Source: Bacteriovoracaceae bacterium UBA7317
GTDB taxonomy: Bacteria > Bdellovibrionota > Bacteriovoracia > Bacteriovoracales > Bacteriovoracaceae
Assembly: GCA_002474345.1 (NCBI GenBank)
Contig: DKQD01000207.1
Location: forward strand, 1 to 12,875
DNA: 12,875 nucleotides
Direction of reading: 5' to 3'
The position numbers and the translations under genes are program-made. The notes under the pieces are model-generated. The model worked only from the letters and a program-made list of their open reading frames with translations, ran no database searches and was not told the DNA's origin. Positions within the stretch are counted from its first letter, which is position 1. Each line of letters begins with the position of its first letter. Shown one piece after another: positions 1 to 6,867 of this stretch.

Positions 1-1118
1 GCACATTATACAATACGATACGCTACTCTCAATCAAGACTAGGGGTCAACTCCGACGGAACAAGTTCAGCCCCTCTTATGGTATACCAACTCCAGCAAAA
101 GGCACTGATGCCTCTACTTGCTGAAACTTATGCCCTTACGCTGGGACTGAATAAAGTTAAAAATAATTTTGCCCAACTCCAAACAGAAGAAAATGCTGAA
201 AAAGAAACGAGTAAAGACCTTATCAAAATGTGCTGTGTGATCAAGCCTATGGTAACTTGGCATGCGGAAAATACAGCAACCATTGGCCGAGAGCGTTGTG
301 GTGGTCAAGGATACTTGGCCTGCAACCGTTTTGGTGAAGCTATTGCCGGAGCACACGCTGGTATCACAGCGGAAGGCGATAACAGTGTTCTTATGCAAAA
401 AGTTGCAAAGGAGCTGCTAGAAGAAACGACAATTCAAGAAGTGATTAAAGAAACATCTCTTTCTTTTGTACCTGGTGCCATTACAAGGCTTATTTCTCTC
501 TCTAAACCTCTTTCCCTTGTAAGAACCAGAGAGAAAAGAGTTTTAAGTCAGCTAGCTTTAAAAATGCAAAAGGCCAAAGGAAAAGAAGAAATTTTCCAGA
601 GGTGGATGACTGAAGAATCTGACCTCGTTCAAGATGTTGCCCTTTCTTATGGAGAGCGTTTTGTTCTTGAAAACTTTTCTCATATTTGTAAGGAACAAAA
701 TAATCCTCTTTTAGAAAAGGTTTATAATCTCTATGGCTGCATTTTAATTAAAAAACACCTTAGCTGGTATTTAAAGGAAGGCATCCTTAACGCTAGTTCT
801 GTCAAAAAGCTTGAAGCTAAAATTGCCAAAGGATGCAAAGATCTTGGAGAAAGGTTAGAGGAACTTCTTGATGGCTTCGGAATACCAGCACACCTTATTT
901 ATGCGCCCATTGCTAAAGACTGGCAGACATTTAATGATAAAGAGGATGACAATGTAGGTGAAGTTTCTAAAGACCACCCTTTTAACGAACACAAAAGTCT
1001 CGAAAAAAAGGAAAAGGGAAAAAAGATCGAAACAAAAAAACCTCAACCCTCTCATAATAAAAAGGCTTTTCCTTTAAAAAAAGAAAAAGCTAAAGCTCCT
1101 GTAAAAGAGCCTGTTTAA
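1..1118 (+). CDS. Acyl-CoA oxidase / acyl-CoA dehydrogenase family protein, C-terminal part (5' end outside window)
   Basis: The reading frame is open from base 3, before the first ATG at 78. The upstream residues (RYSQSRLGV, then SDGTSSAPL) join smoothly to the family block LMVYQLQQKALMPLL, so this is the 3' part of a longer gene and not a gene starting at 78. Counting from the ATG at 78, a conserved block near residues 61-115 has RERCGGQGYL followed by TAEGDNSVLMQ. The acidic residue of EGDN/EGEN is the usual catalytic base of acyl-CoA oxidases. A second conserved block, GFGIPAHLIYAPIAKDW, lies near 267-283. These fit the flavin-dependent first step of fatty-acyl beta-oxidation. Whether O2 (oxidase) or an electron-transfer flavoprotein (dehydrogenase) accepts the electrons cannot be told from this part. 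About 60 residues after the domain form a Lys/Glu/Pro-rich tail. The end overlaps thrC by 29 bp, tail to tail. Confidence 0.85.
   Translation, partial: TLYNTIRYSQSRLGVNSDGTSSAPLMVYQLQQKALMPLLAETYALTLGLNKVKNNFAQLQTEENAEKETSKDLIKMCCVIKPMVTWHAENTATIGRERCGGQGYLACNRFGEAIAGAHAGITAEGDNSVLMQKVAKELLEETTIQEVIKETSLSFVPGAITRLISLSKPLSLVRTREKRVLSQLALKMQKAKGKEEIFQRWMTEESDLVQDVALSYGERFVLENFSHICKEQNNPLLEKVYNLYGCILIKKHLSWYLKEGILNASSVKKLEAKIAKGCKDLGERLEELLDGFGIPAHLIYAPIAKDWQTFNDKEDDNVGEVSKDHPFNEHKSLEKKEKGKKIETKKPQPSHNKKAFPLKKEKAKAPVKEPV
939..1115 (+). other. Low-complexity Lys/Glu/Pro-rich C-terminal tail of the acyl-CoA oxidase-like protein
   Basis: After the last conserved block (ending near DWQTFN) the protein continues for about 59 residues that look disordered: many lysines, with clusters such as LEKKEKGKKIETKK and KKEKAKAPVKEPV. 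Such a tail is not part of the catalytic fold. It may be a lineage-specific extension for membrane, nucleic-acid or partner contact, or simply drift into neighbouring sequence. The coding DNA is rich in AAA/AAG, so the opposite strand is T-rich just where thrC ends. Confidence 0.7.
1076..1112 (-). terminator. Possible intrinsic terminator of thrABC overlapping the thrC stop codon
   Basis: Reading the minus strand, AGGCUC (1112-1107) can pair with GAGCUU (1098-1093) around an 8-nt loop, six pairs including one G-U. It is followed by the thrC stop UAG, then a U-rich stretch (five U, C, seven U, 1088-1076). The U tract is the complement of lysine codons of the convergent oxidase gene. The stem is short and the tract begins 4 nt after it, so this is a weak terminator candidate. 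Confidence 0.35.
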
Positions 1119-2388
1119 CCTTATCAAAACTCGAAGGAAGGGTTTTAAACTTTGGTGTTCTTTCAACCAAAGTTTTTAACCCTGAAGGCAAAGGCAATTC
1201 CTTCCCACCTAGAAGAGGCGATAAAATATCATCAAACTTTGATGGGTGGGCCGTTCCAACAAGAATAAAATCATCACCAGGAAAAAGTCCTCTCACAAAA
1301 GCTGCTGTGGCGGTATGAGGGCAAAGAAGAACTCCCCATCCCTCATTACCGACTTCTAACCTTTTTAAAATGGTCTTTTTAATATCCTCATCACTTACAC
1401 TAATTGCCTTAGATGATTTCTTTAAAGAACTTTCTTTTCCCTTGTAAAGAGAAAGGAGTCTTTCTAAGTTATTAGGGGCACCAACATCCATAGCATTGGC
1501 CAATGTCCTGATTGATAACTGAGGTTGATAGGTCAAGGTCTCATAATAATTTGGAACAGTTTTATTGGCATTCGTTGCTAAATAGATCCGGTCTATAGGG
1601 CATCCCATTTCTCTTGCCCAAAAGCATGCGATGGAGTTTCCCATATTTCCACTTGGAATAATAAAACTCGCCCTCTTTCCCGTTTCTCTTTTCTTTATAA
1701 ATGAAGCATAGGCATAGTAAAGTGTTTGAGGGAGAATCCTCCCTACATTTATACTGTTAGCAGAAGTTACTCCAACCCTTTTTCTAATATCTTTATCTTC
1801 TAATAAAAGCTTAACTAAATTTTGACAGTCATCAAAACTTCCTTCTATTTCAAAAGAAAGAATATTCTCTTCCCATCTCGTTAGGCTTGCCTTTTGCCTC
1901 TTGGAAACTTGCCCTTTGGGAAACAGAATAAGAACTTTAAAAGAGGGCTTTTTATAAAAGGCAGAAGCTACCGCTGCCCCTGTATCACCACTTGTAGCAA
2001 CCATGACAAGTTTATTCATCCCATGTTCTTGTAACTCTATGACCTTATCTTCACATTCCGCTAAAAACCTTGCTCCAATGTCCTTGAAGGCATGGGTTGG
2101 GCCGTGAAAAAGTTCTAACAAATCAGTCGACTCATCTAGTTTTTTTAAGGGAACAGAAAAGTTAAAGGCCCTCTTACATATTCCCTCGAGGTAGGGCTCT
2201 AAAATATCACCTTTAAAAAAGGGGTGAAAAAGGGAAAAGGCCAAATCAGATAAAGACGATAAAGGTGGCGTTTCACTTATAATAGGGAACTCTTTAGGAA
2301 CATAAAGCAGACCCGCTTCACTTCTATTAAGCCTGAGTGCCTCCGAAAAGCTCCTTTCAGGTCCTTTACCCGAACTATCAATCCACAT
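1090..2388 (-). CDS. thrC: Threonine synthase
   Basis: PLP enzyme converting O-phosphohomoserine to threonine and phosphate, the last step of threonine synthesis, in the cytoplasm. The start chosen is the ATG at 2388 (MWIDSSGKGPE), giving 432 residues, close to E. coli ThrC (428). It has AGAGGGG about 7 nt upstream and begins 11 nt before the thrB stop. An upstream in-frame ATG at 2469 would add 27 residues read entirely out of frame through thrB and resembles no ThrC N-terminus. Visible motifs (from the chosen start): HGPTHAFKD near 95-103 with the PLP lysine at about 102; the phosphate-binding ATSGDTGAAV near 131-140; TSANSINVGRILPQ near 208-221; then IPSGNMGN and TLANAMDVGAPNN. This is the ThrC fold shared by enterobacteria and yeast. 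Last gene of thrABC; its 3' end overlaps the oppositely oriented oxidase gene. Confidence 0.95.
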   Translation of the reverse strand: MWIDSSGKGPERSFSEALRLNRSEAGLLYVPKEFPIISETPPLSSLSDLAFSLFHPFFKGDILEPYLEGICKRAFNFSVPLKKLDESTDLLELFHGPTHAFKDIGARFLAECEDKVIELQEHGMNKLVMVATSGDTGAAVASAFYKKPSFKVLILFPKGQVSKRQKASLTRWEENILSFEIEGSFDDCQNLVKLLLEDKDIRKRVGVTSANSINVGRILPQTLYYAYASFIKKRETGKRASFIIPSGNMGNSIACFWAREMGCPIDRIYLATNANKTVPNYYETLTYQPQLSIRTLANAMDVGAPNNLERLLSLYKGKESSLKKSSKAISVSDEDIKKTILKRLEVGNEGWGVLLCPHTATAAFVRGLFPGDDFILVGTAHPSKFDDILSPLLGGKELPLPSGLKTLVERTPKFKTLPSSFDKVKQALLQEL

Positions 2389-3325
2389 AATGGGCCCCTC
2401 TTTCGTTAACAGATGAAATAAAGGACTCAACTCCTTCACCCTTTTGCTTAAAAAAGCTGTCAATCTCATTTTTTAATTTTTTTGCCTCCTCTTGGCCGTT
2501 CGCAAGGGCAAAAAGAGAAGGTCCAGCTCCAGAGATGGAAAGGTTATACCCACCAAAGTCGTAGGCCCTTTTTTGAATTTCATCAAAATGAGGAATAAGC
2601 TTCTTTCTCTGCGGCTCTACAATAACGTCTTTCAGTGATTGATTCATAAGATTGTAATTATTTTCATAAAGACCTAGAAAGAATCCGCTCAAGTAAAGAG
2701 ACTGTTCAGTGTGCTGATTTAACAAAATGTTTTTAGAAAGAATACTCCGGGCCTTAAATGTATCCACTCTAAAATGAGGGTGCCAAACAACGAAAGTAAA
2801 ATCCTTATGAAGAGGCAATTTTTTAAAAGACAATGGATTTAAAGAAAAGATGAGGTTAAGGCCTCCCAAAAGACAAGGAAGCACATTATCAGCGTGAATA
2901 CTCCCTGAAGCTTTAGCTTCTCCTTGAAGAGCAAAAGATAACAAATCCTCTTTTTTTAAAGGATTAGACAAAAGTTTATTAGCGGCCCAGACAGCTGCGC
3001 AAGCAGAAGAAGCAGACCCCCCTAAACCTGAACTAAGAGGAATTCCTTTCTTTAAACCTAGGGAAAAGCCAAACTTCAAGTTAAGCACTTCTCTCATTTT
3101 AATAAGAGGATAAGATGCTGTATTTTTAAGAGGGTCGGTGGGTAAGCCGTCGGAATCAATACCTTCAATAAATTCAAATCGAACAAGCGGCTCTTCTATT
3201 CGAGTGACTGTGACAGTGTCTCCAAAAGTAGAAACAGCAACACCTAAAAAGTCAAACCCTACCGCTAAGTTGGCAAGTGTTGCTGGAGCAAAGCAAGTTG
3301 CTCTAAGATGGCCTTCACTTTTCAT
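2378..3325 (-). CDS. thrB: Homoserine kinase (GHMP family)
   Basis: ATP-dependent phosphorylation of homoserine to O-phosphohomoserine, the substrate of ThrC. The 315-residue length matches E. coli ThrB (310). N-terminal block APATLANLAVGFDFLGVA (13-30) is the GHMP substrate-binding start. The ATP-binding glycine loop PLSSGLGGSASS lies at 96-107, HADNVLPCLLGG at 144-155, and the third GHMP motif, SISGAGPSLFAL, near residue 265. The ATG overlaps the thrA stop in TGATG (1-nt overlap), with AGGA about 8 nt upstream inside thrA, so translation is probably coupled. The 3' end overlaps thrC by 11 nt, which carries the thrC ribosome-binding site inside thrB. Confidence 0.96.
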   Translation of the reverse strand: MKSEGHLRATCFAPATLANLAVGFDFLGVAVSTFGDTVTVTRIEEPLVRFEFIEGIDSDGLPTDPLKNTASYPLIKMREVLNLKFGFSLGLKKGIPLSSGLGGSASSACAAVWAANKLLSNPLKKEDLLSFALQGEAKASGSIHADNVLPCLLGGLNLIFSLNPLSFKKLPLHKDFTFVVWHPHFRVDTFKARSILSKNILLNQHTEQSLYLSGFFLGLYENNYNLMNQSLKDVIVEPQRKKLIPHFDEIQKRAYDFGGYNLSISGAGPSLFALANGQEEAKKLKNEIDSFFKQKGEGVESFISSVNERGAHYVD

Positions 3326-5838
3326 CAGTCTTTTCCTAAACTATTAGTTAGTCTGATTAAATCTGAAAAGATCCCCCCCGCTGTCACTTCAGGGCCAGCT
3401 CCCGGGCCCTGAATAATAAGAGGTCTCTTATTATACCTCTTTGTTTTAAAAAGAACGATATTATCAGAGTCCTTAATTTGGCAAAATGGGTGTTCTTTAG
3501 GGTAACCCCTTAAAGAAACGAAAATCTCTCCTTTAGAATTTATTTTAGCACCATATCTTAGAAGTTCACCTTTTTTAAAAGCTCTCAACCTTTGTTCTTC
3601 AAAAACCTGATCCCCTTTTTTTAAATTTTGCATAAATTCATTAAGAGTCAAGTCTCCCTTTAAAAATTGAGGAATACAATCCTCAACCTGAACATCCTCT
3701 AGTCCAACCTTATGTCCCATTTCTCTGGCCAAAATAATGGCCTTCCTAGCTACATCAAGGCCTGAAAGATCTTCTCTAGGATCTGGCTCAGTATAACCTT
3801 TTTCTTTTGCATCGATAACAACCTTTGAAAATGGGGAGCTTTCACCAAATTGATTAAAAATATAAGAAAGAGTTCCAGAGAAAACCCCTTCAATTTCTAT
3901 AACCTCATCTCCCGTTTGAATGATTTCTTTAAGAGTTGAAATAAGAGGGAGACCAGCTCCGACCGTCGCTTCATAAAAATAATAAGATTTTTTCTTATTA
4001 ACAGACCTTTGTATTTCTTGATACAAAGAAAAGTCACCAGAGTTTCCCTTTTTGTTTGGTGTAATTATATGAATTCCTTTGGATAACCAACTTGGGTAAA
4101 AAGAAGCCAGCTCATTACTTGCCGTACAATCAATAAGGCATGTATGAGGAAAGTCATCTGTATGAAGGAAATCTACAAAGTCATTTAAGTTTTGATTAAT
4201 AGCTTTTTCATTAAATTCATCAATCCATTGAGTTAAATCAATTTCGTCATTAGAAAGGAGCATTTTTTTACTATTACAAATTCCTCTAATTCTAAAATCA
4301 AAGTCAAAGTCTATTTTTAAATTATTTTTTTGTTCTTGGAGCTGTTTAAGAATTGCTTTACCAATAAGGCCAGGGCCTATAAGTCCTATCGAAAGGGTTT
4401 GGGGTGATAAATAAAAACCAGCGTGAACAGCTTTTATCGCCCTCTTGACTTCCTTTTGAGAAATAACAGCAGAGATATTCCTCTCTGAAGATCCCTGCGC
4501 GATTGCACGAACATTAATATTGGCCTTGCCAAGGGCCCCAAAAAAACGGGAAGCAACGCCTGGAGTTTGAATCATATTTTCCCCAACGACAGCTAAAATG
4601 CTCGATGGATCACTTGTTGTTATTGTATGAATAAAATTTTCCTTTAACTCTCTATAAAGCTCTTTCTCTAAAATATTTTTTGTTAATATTCTATCATTAT
4701 AAGGAACACAAAAACATATAGAGTGCTCACTACTTGCTTGTGAAATGAGAAAAACATTAATAAGTTCACCTTGAAGGGCACCAAAAACCCTCCCTACAAG
4801 CCTTGGAATTCCAACTAAGTTTGTTCCTTCAATATTAATGACAGAAAGAGAATCTACATTGGAAAGTCCTACAATACTTGTTTTTAAAGTGTATTTATCC
4901 TTGTAAATTTTTTTTTGAATTTTTTTTTCACCGATTAAGGTACCTGGAGCCTCTGGGTTAAAAGTATTTTTAATTCTTAAAGGTATTTTTTTATCAATGA
5001 TTGGCGCTAAAGTTTTAGGATGAAGGATTTTTGCTCCAAAGTAGGCCATTTCCATTGCCTCGCTATAAGAAACCTCTTTTATGGGCTTAGCACCTGGTAC
5101 ATAGCGAGGATCGGCACTCATAATTCCATCAACGTCACTCCAAATTGAAACTTCTTTTGCTTGTAAAAGTTGACCAAAAATTGTGGCCGAAATATCACTA
5201 CCATTTCTCTTCAAGGTTGTTGGAATTCCTTTTACCGTTGAGGCAACAAATCCAGTTATAATAAGAAATTGATCATCAAAACCTTTTAACTTCTTTTGAA
5301 GCTTATTCCAAGATAGATCCCAGTCAACTTCCCTATCTGGGGAATTATCTTTAAGAAAGAGAACTTCTCTTGCATTTAACCACTGTGACTTTTTGTTTTG
5401 AGAGAGAAGAAGTTTGTTAAGTATTTGGGCAGACCAAATTTCTCCATGGCCCATAATAATTTCCATTAGGGTTTCTGATGCATAAGAGCTCATTTCAACG
5501 GTTTTTAAAAGATGAAGTAATCCAGTAAAGTCTTGTTCAAGAATTGATTTAAGTTCCTGTTTAGGAGCTTCTTCTTCAAAAAGTTCATCTATAACATCAA
5601 AATGTTTTTTTCGAAGGGATTTTATAGAGTCTCCAATTCCCAATCCATTTTTAGCCTTATTGACAGCTAAAGAAAGTGAATCAGTAACTCCATAAATAGC
5701 AGACACAACAGATGCTTTTTTAGGCGATTTTGCCTTATTTAAAATTTCACTGACCTTTGAAAAAAGCTCTCCTCTCCTTAAAGAACTCCCGCCAAATTTG
5801 TGAACCTCCCAAGTATTTCCTCTTTCTTTGACTTCCAT
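3325..5838 (-). CDS. thrA: Bifunctional aspartokinase / homoserine dehydrogenase
   Basis: Fusion enzyme catalysing the first (aspartate phosphorylation) and third (aspartate semialdehyde to homoserine) steps of threonine synthesis. From the chosen start: kinase block KFGGSSL at 14-20, RNGSDISAT near 211-219, WSDVDGIMSADPR near 233-245, and SYFGAK-like AYFGAKILHP near 265-274. Two ACT repeats follow, near 330-470 (VIGLSNVDS-type and NINVRAIAQGSSERNISAV), the usual site of threonine feedback. The dehydrogenase part starts with the Rossmann motif GLIGPGLIG near 485-493, then DCTASNELA, TPNKKGNS, EATVGAGLPLI, GVFSGTLSYIFN and KGYTEPDPREDLSG. It is 837 residues against 820 for E. coli ThrA. The start at 5838 is preferred over the ATG at 5853: 5838 has GAGGA at 8-nt spacing, while nothing like a Shine-Dalgarno precedes 5853. 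First gene of thrABC. Confidence 0.95.
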   Translation of the reverse strand: MEVKERGNTWEVHKFGGSSLRRGELFSKVSEILNKAKSPKKASVVSAIYGVTDSLSLAVNKAKNGLGIGDSIKSLRKKHFDVIDELFEEEAPKQELKSILEQDFTGLLHLLKTVEMSSYASETLMEIIMGHGEIWSAQILNKLLLSQNKKSQWLNAREVLFLKDNSPDREVDWDLSWNKLQKKLKGFDDQFLIITGFVASTVKGIPTTLKRNGSDISATIFGQLLQAKEVSIWSDVDGIMSADPRYVPGAKPIKEVSYSEAMEMAYFGAKILHPKTLAPIIDKKIPLRIKNTFNPEAPGTLIGEKKIQKKIYKDKYTLKTSIVGLSNVDSLSVINIEGTNLVGIPRLVGRVFGALQGELINVFLISQASSEHSICFCVPYNDRILTKNILEKELYRELKENFIHTITTSDPSSILAVVGENMIQTPGVASRFFGALGKANINVRAIAQGSSERNISAVISQKEVKRAIKAVHAGFYLSPQTLSIGLIGPGLIGKAILKQLQEQKNNLKIDFDFDFRIRGICNSKKMLLSNDEIDLTQWIDEFNEKAINQNLNDFVDFLHTDDFPHTCLIDCTASNELASFYPSWLSKGIHIITPNKKGNSGDFSLYQEIQRSVNKKKSYYFYEATVGAGLPLISTLKEIIQTGDEVIEIEGVFSGTLSYIFNQFGESSPFSKVVIDAKEKGYTEPDPREDLSGLDVARKAIILAREMGHKVGLEDVQVEDCIPQFLKGDLTLNEFMQNLKKGDQVFEEQRLRAFKKGELLRYGAKINSKGEIFVSLRGYPKEHPFCQIKDSDNIVLFKTKRYNKRPLIIQGPGAGPEVTAGGIFSDLIRLTNSLGKD

Positions 5839-5845
5839 ATCCCTT
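5839..5845 (-). promoter_or_regulatory. Purine-rich sequence just upstream of the preferred thrA start
   Basis: Minus strand reads ATGAGGAAAAGGGAT directly before ATG at 5838. The GAGGA and AAGGG runs are the only Shine-Dalgarno-like sequence here, and they lie downstream of the first ATG (5853). This decides the start in favour of 5838. Confidence 0.55.
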
Positions 5846-5878
5846 TTCCTCATTTAAATTCATCTTTAAAAGTCGAAA

Positions 5879-5884
5879 AGTATA
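5879..5884 (-). promoter_or_regulatory. Candidate -10 box for thrABC
   Basis: Minus strand TATACT, one mismatch from TATAAT, about 40 nt before the thrA start. The -35 position (TTTTTA at 17-nt spacing) is poor, as often seen at activator-dependent promoters. Confidence 0.3.
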
Positions 5885-5910
5885 TATTAAGTAATGAAGC
5901 TTAAAAAGAA

Positions 5911-5962
5911 ATAAGTCTTAATATTAGTTTTACTTATCACAATGATCATTATATCTAATATT
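5911..5962. promoter_or_regulatory. Cluster of inverted repeats between thrA and the LysR gene, candidate operator
   Basis: Three symmetric elements are stacked in the 159-bp divergent spacer: ATAAGT (5911-5916) against ACTTAT (5932-5937); AATATTAG (5920-5927) against CTAATATT (5955-5962), perfect over 8 bp with centres 35 bp apart; and the perfect 10-bp palindrome AATGATCATT (5941-5950). LysR-type regulators usually bind such dyads next to their own gene and the divergent target. The assignment rests on position and symmetry only, and AT-richness raises the chance background. Confidence 0.4.
5948..5953 (-). promoter_or_regulatory. Alternative -10 box (perfect TATAAT) for thrABC
   Basis: Minus strand TATAAT, overlapping the 10-bp palindrome at 5941-5950. 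No good -35 hexamer lies 16-18 nt upstream. If used, the thr mRNA would have a leader of about 100 nt. It could alternatively be chance in AT-rich DNA. Confidence 0.3.
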
Positions 5963-5997
5963 TTGAATATCCTGCCTTCTCTTAAAAAGGATAAAAA

Positions 5998-6867
5998 ATG
6001 CTTCCTTCATCTCAAGATTTAGCTTTTTTTATTGAAATGACCAAAACGTTAAATATATCTAGATCGAGTGAGAAAATTGGGGTGACTCAATCGGCACTTA
6101 GTCAATCACTTAAAAGGCTTGAAATAAATATTGGGGTCCCCCTTTTTATTCGAACAAAAACAGGATTAAAACTAACAAAAGCTGGAGGTAAGCTTCTCAA
6201 AAGGACAAGCCTGCTTTTAGATACCTGGGAAAACTTAAAAAATGATGTTATTAGAGATACAAATGTTTTAAGGGGACGCTACACACTTGGTATGCATGAA
6301 GCAGTAGCAATGTACAGCCTTTCAAGCTTTCTTCCTCAAATTATGACACTTCACCCTGAGCTCGAGTTTAGCTTTGTCCACGAACCCTCTAGAATCCTTA
6401 CAGAAAAGGTTATTTCTTTCAACTTAGATTTCGCTCTCGTGGTAAACCCTATCAAGCATCCTGATCTCATTATTAAAGAAATTTGTGTTGATTATTTTAC
6501 TCTTTGGATATCTCCCCACATTAGTCCAAAAAATATAGAGCTCCCCCTTATTTACACTCCTGATCTTATACAGGCCCAAACCATAAAAAAGGGTCTCGAC
6601 AAATCACCCTTTCATTTTAAAAGAAGTATTCTTACGTCAAGTATAGAAGTTGTAAAAAAGTGTACATTAGAAGAAGTAGGGGTCGGAATTCTCCCGACAA
6701 GAATAGCAAGGCTGGACCTCCCCAAAGGAGAAGCCCTTAAAATTTATGATCAAAAGGCCCCTAAATTTAAAGATAAAATTTGTCTTGTATACAGGTATGA
6801 GACACAAAATGTACCGGCTATCAAAAATTTATCTCAAACCTTGAGAAAACTTTTAAAAGCCCTTTAA
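5998..6867 (+). CDS. LysR-type transcriptional regulator
   Basis: The N-terminal winged helix-turn-helix of the LysR family is clear: FIEMTKTLNISRSSEKIGV, then TQSALSQSLKRLE, then GVPLFIR and GLKLTKAG (about residues 10-65). A linker helix and an effector-binding domain follow (from about residue 90: LGMHEAVAMYSLSSFLPQIM, HPELEFSFVHEPS). At 289 residues it is a normal family length. The ATG is preceded by AAAAAGGAT at good spacing (5984-5992). It is divergent from thrABC, and its stop codon overlaps that of ilvD, so it may control thrABC, ilvD or the ilv operon. E. coli IlvY is a LysR protein next to ilvC, a functional parallel only. The effector cannot be told from the sequence. Confidence 0.9.
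   Translation: MLPSSQDLAFFIEMTKTLNISRSSEKIGVTQSALSQSLKRLEINIGVPLFIRTKTGLKLTKAGGKLLKRTSLLLDTWENLKNDVIRDTNVLRGRYTLGMHEAVAMYSLSSFLPQIMTLHPELEFSFVHEPSRILTEKVISFNLDFALVVNPIKHPDLIIKEICVDYFTLWISPHISPKNIELPLIYTPDLIQAQTIKKGLDKSPFHFKRSILTSSIEVVKKCTLEEVGVGILPTRIARLDLPKGEALKIYDQKAPKFKDKICLVYRYETQNVPAIKNLSQTLRKLLKAL

Noticed and set aside
114..398. 94-codon antisense ORF inside the oxidase gene
   Set aside because: Opposite strand of well-conserved acyl-CoA oxidase motifs; no independent support.
2389..2469. Longer thrC start at 2469 (27 extra residues), with GAGGAGG upstream
   Set aside because: The extra residues are an out-of-frame reading of thrB, do not resemble a ThrC N-terminus, and spacing to the GAGGAGG run is long. 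The ATG at 2388 has a well-placed site.
5839..5853. Longer thrA start at 5853 (five extra residues)
   Set aside because: No Shine-Dalgarno before it, while the ATG at 5838 has one. It cannot be fully excluded.
5887..5949. Minus-strand 20-codon ORF (MIIVISKTNIKT...) upstream of thrA as a threonine/isoleucine leader peptide
   Set aside because: No ribosome-binding site, only three Thr codons without a run, its ATG overlaps a possible -10 box, and no terminator hairpin follows.
6849..6858. Palindrome CTTTTAAAAG as a bidirectional terminator of the LysR and ilvD genes
   Set aside because: It has no loop and only A/T pairs apart from the ends, so it cannot act as a stable intrinsic terminator.
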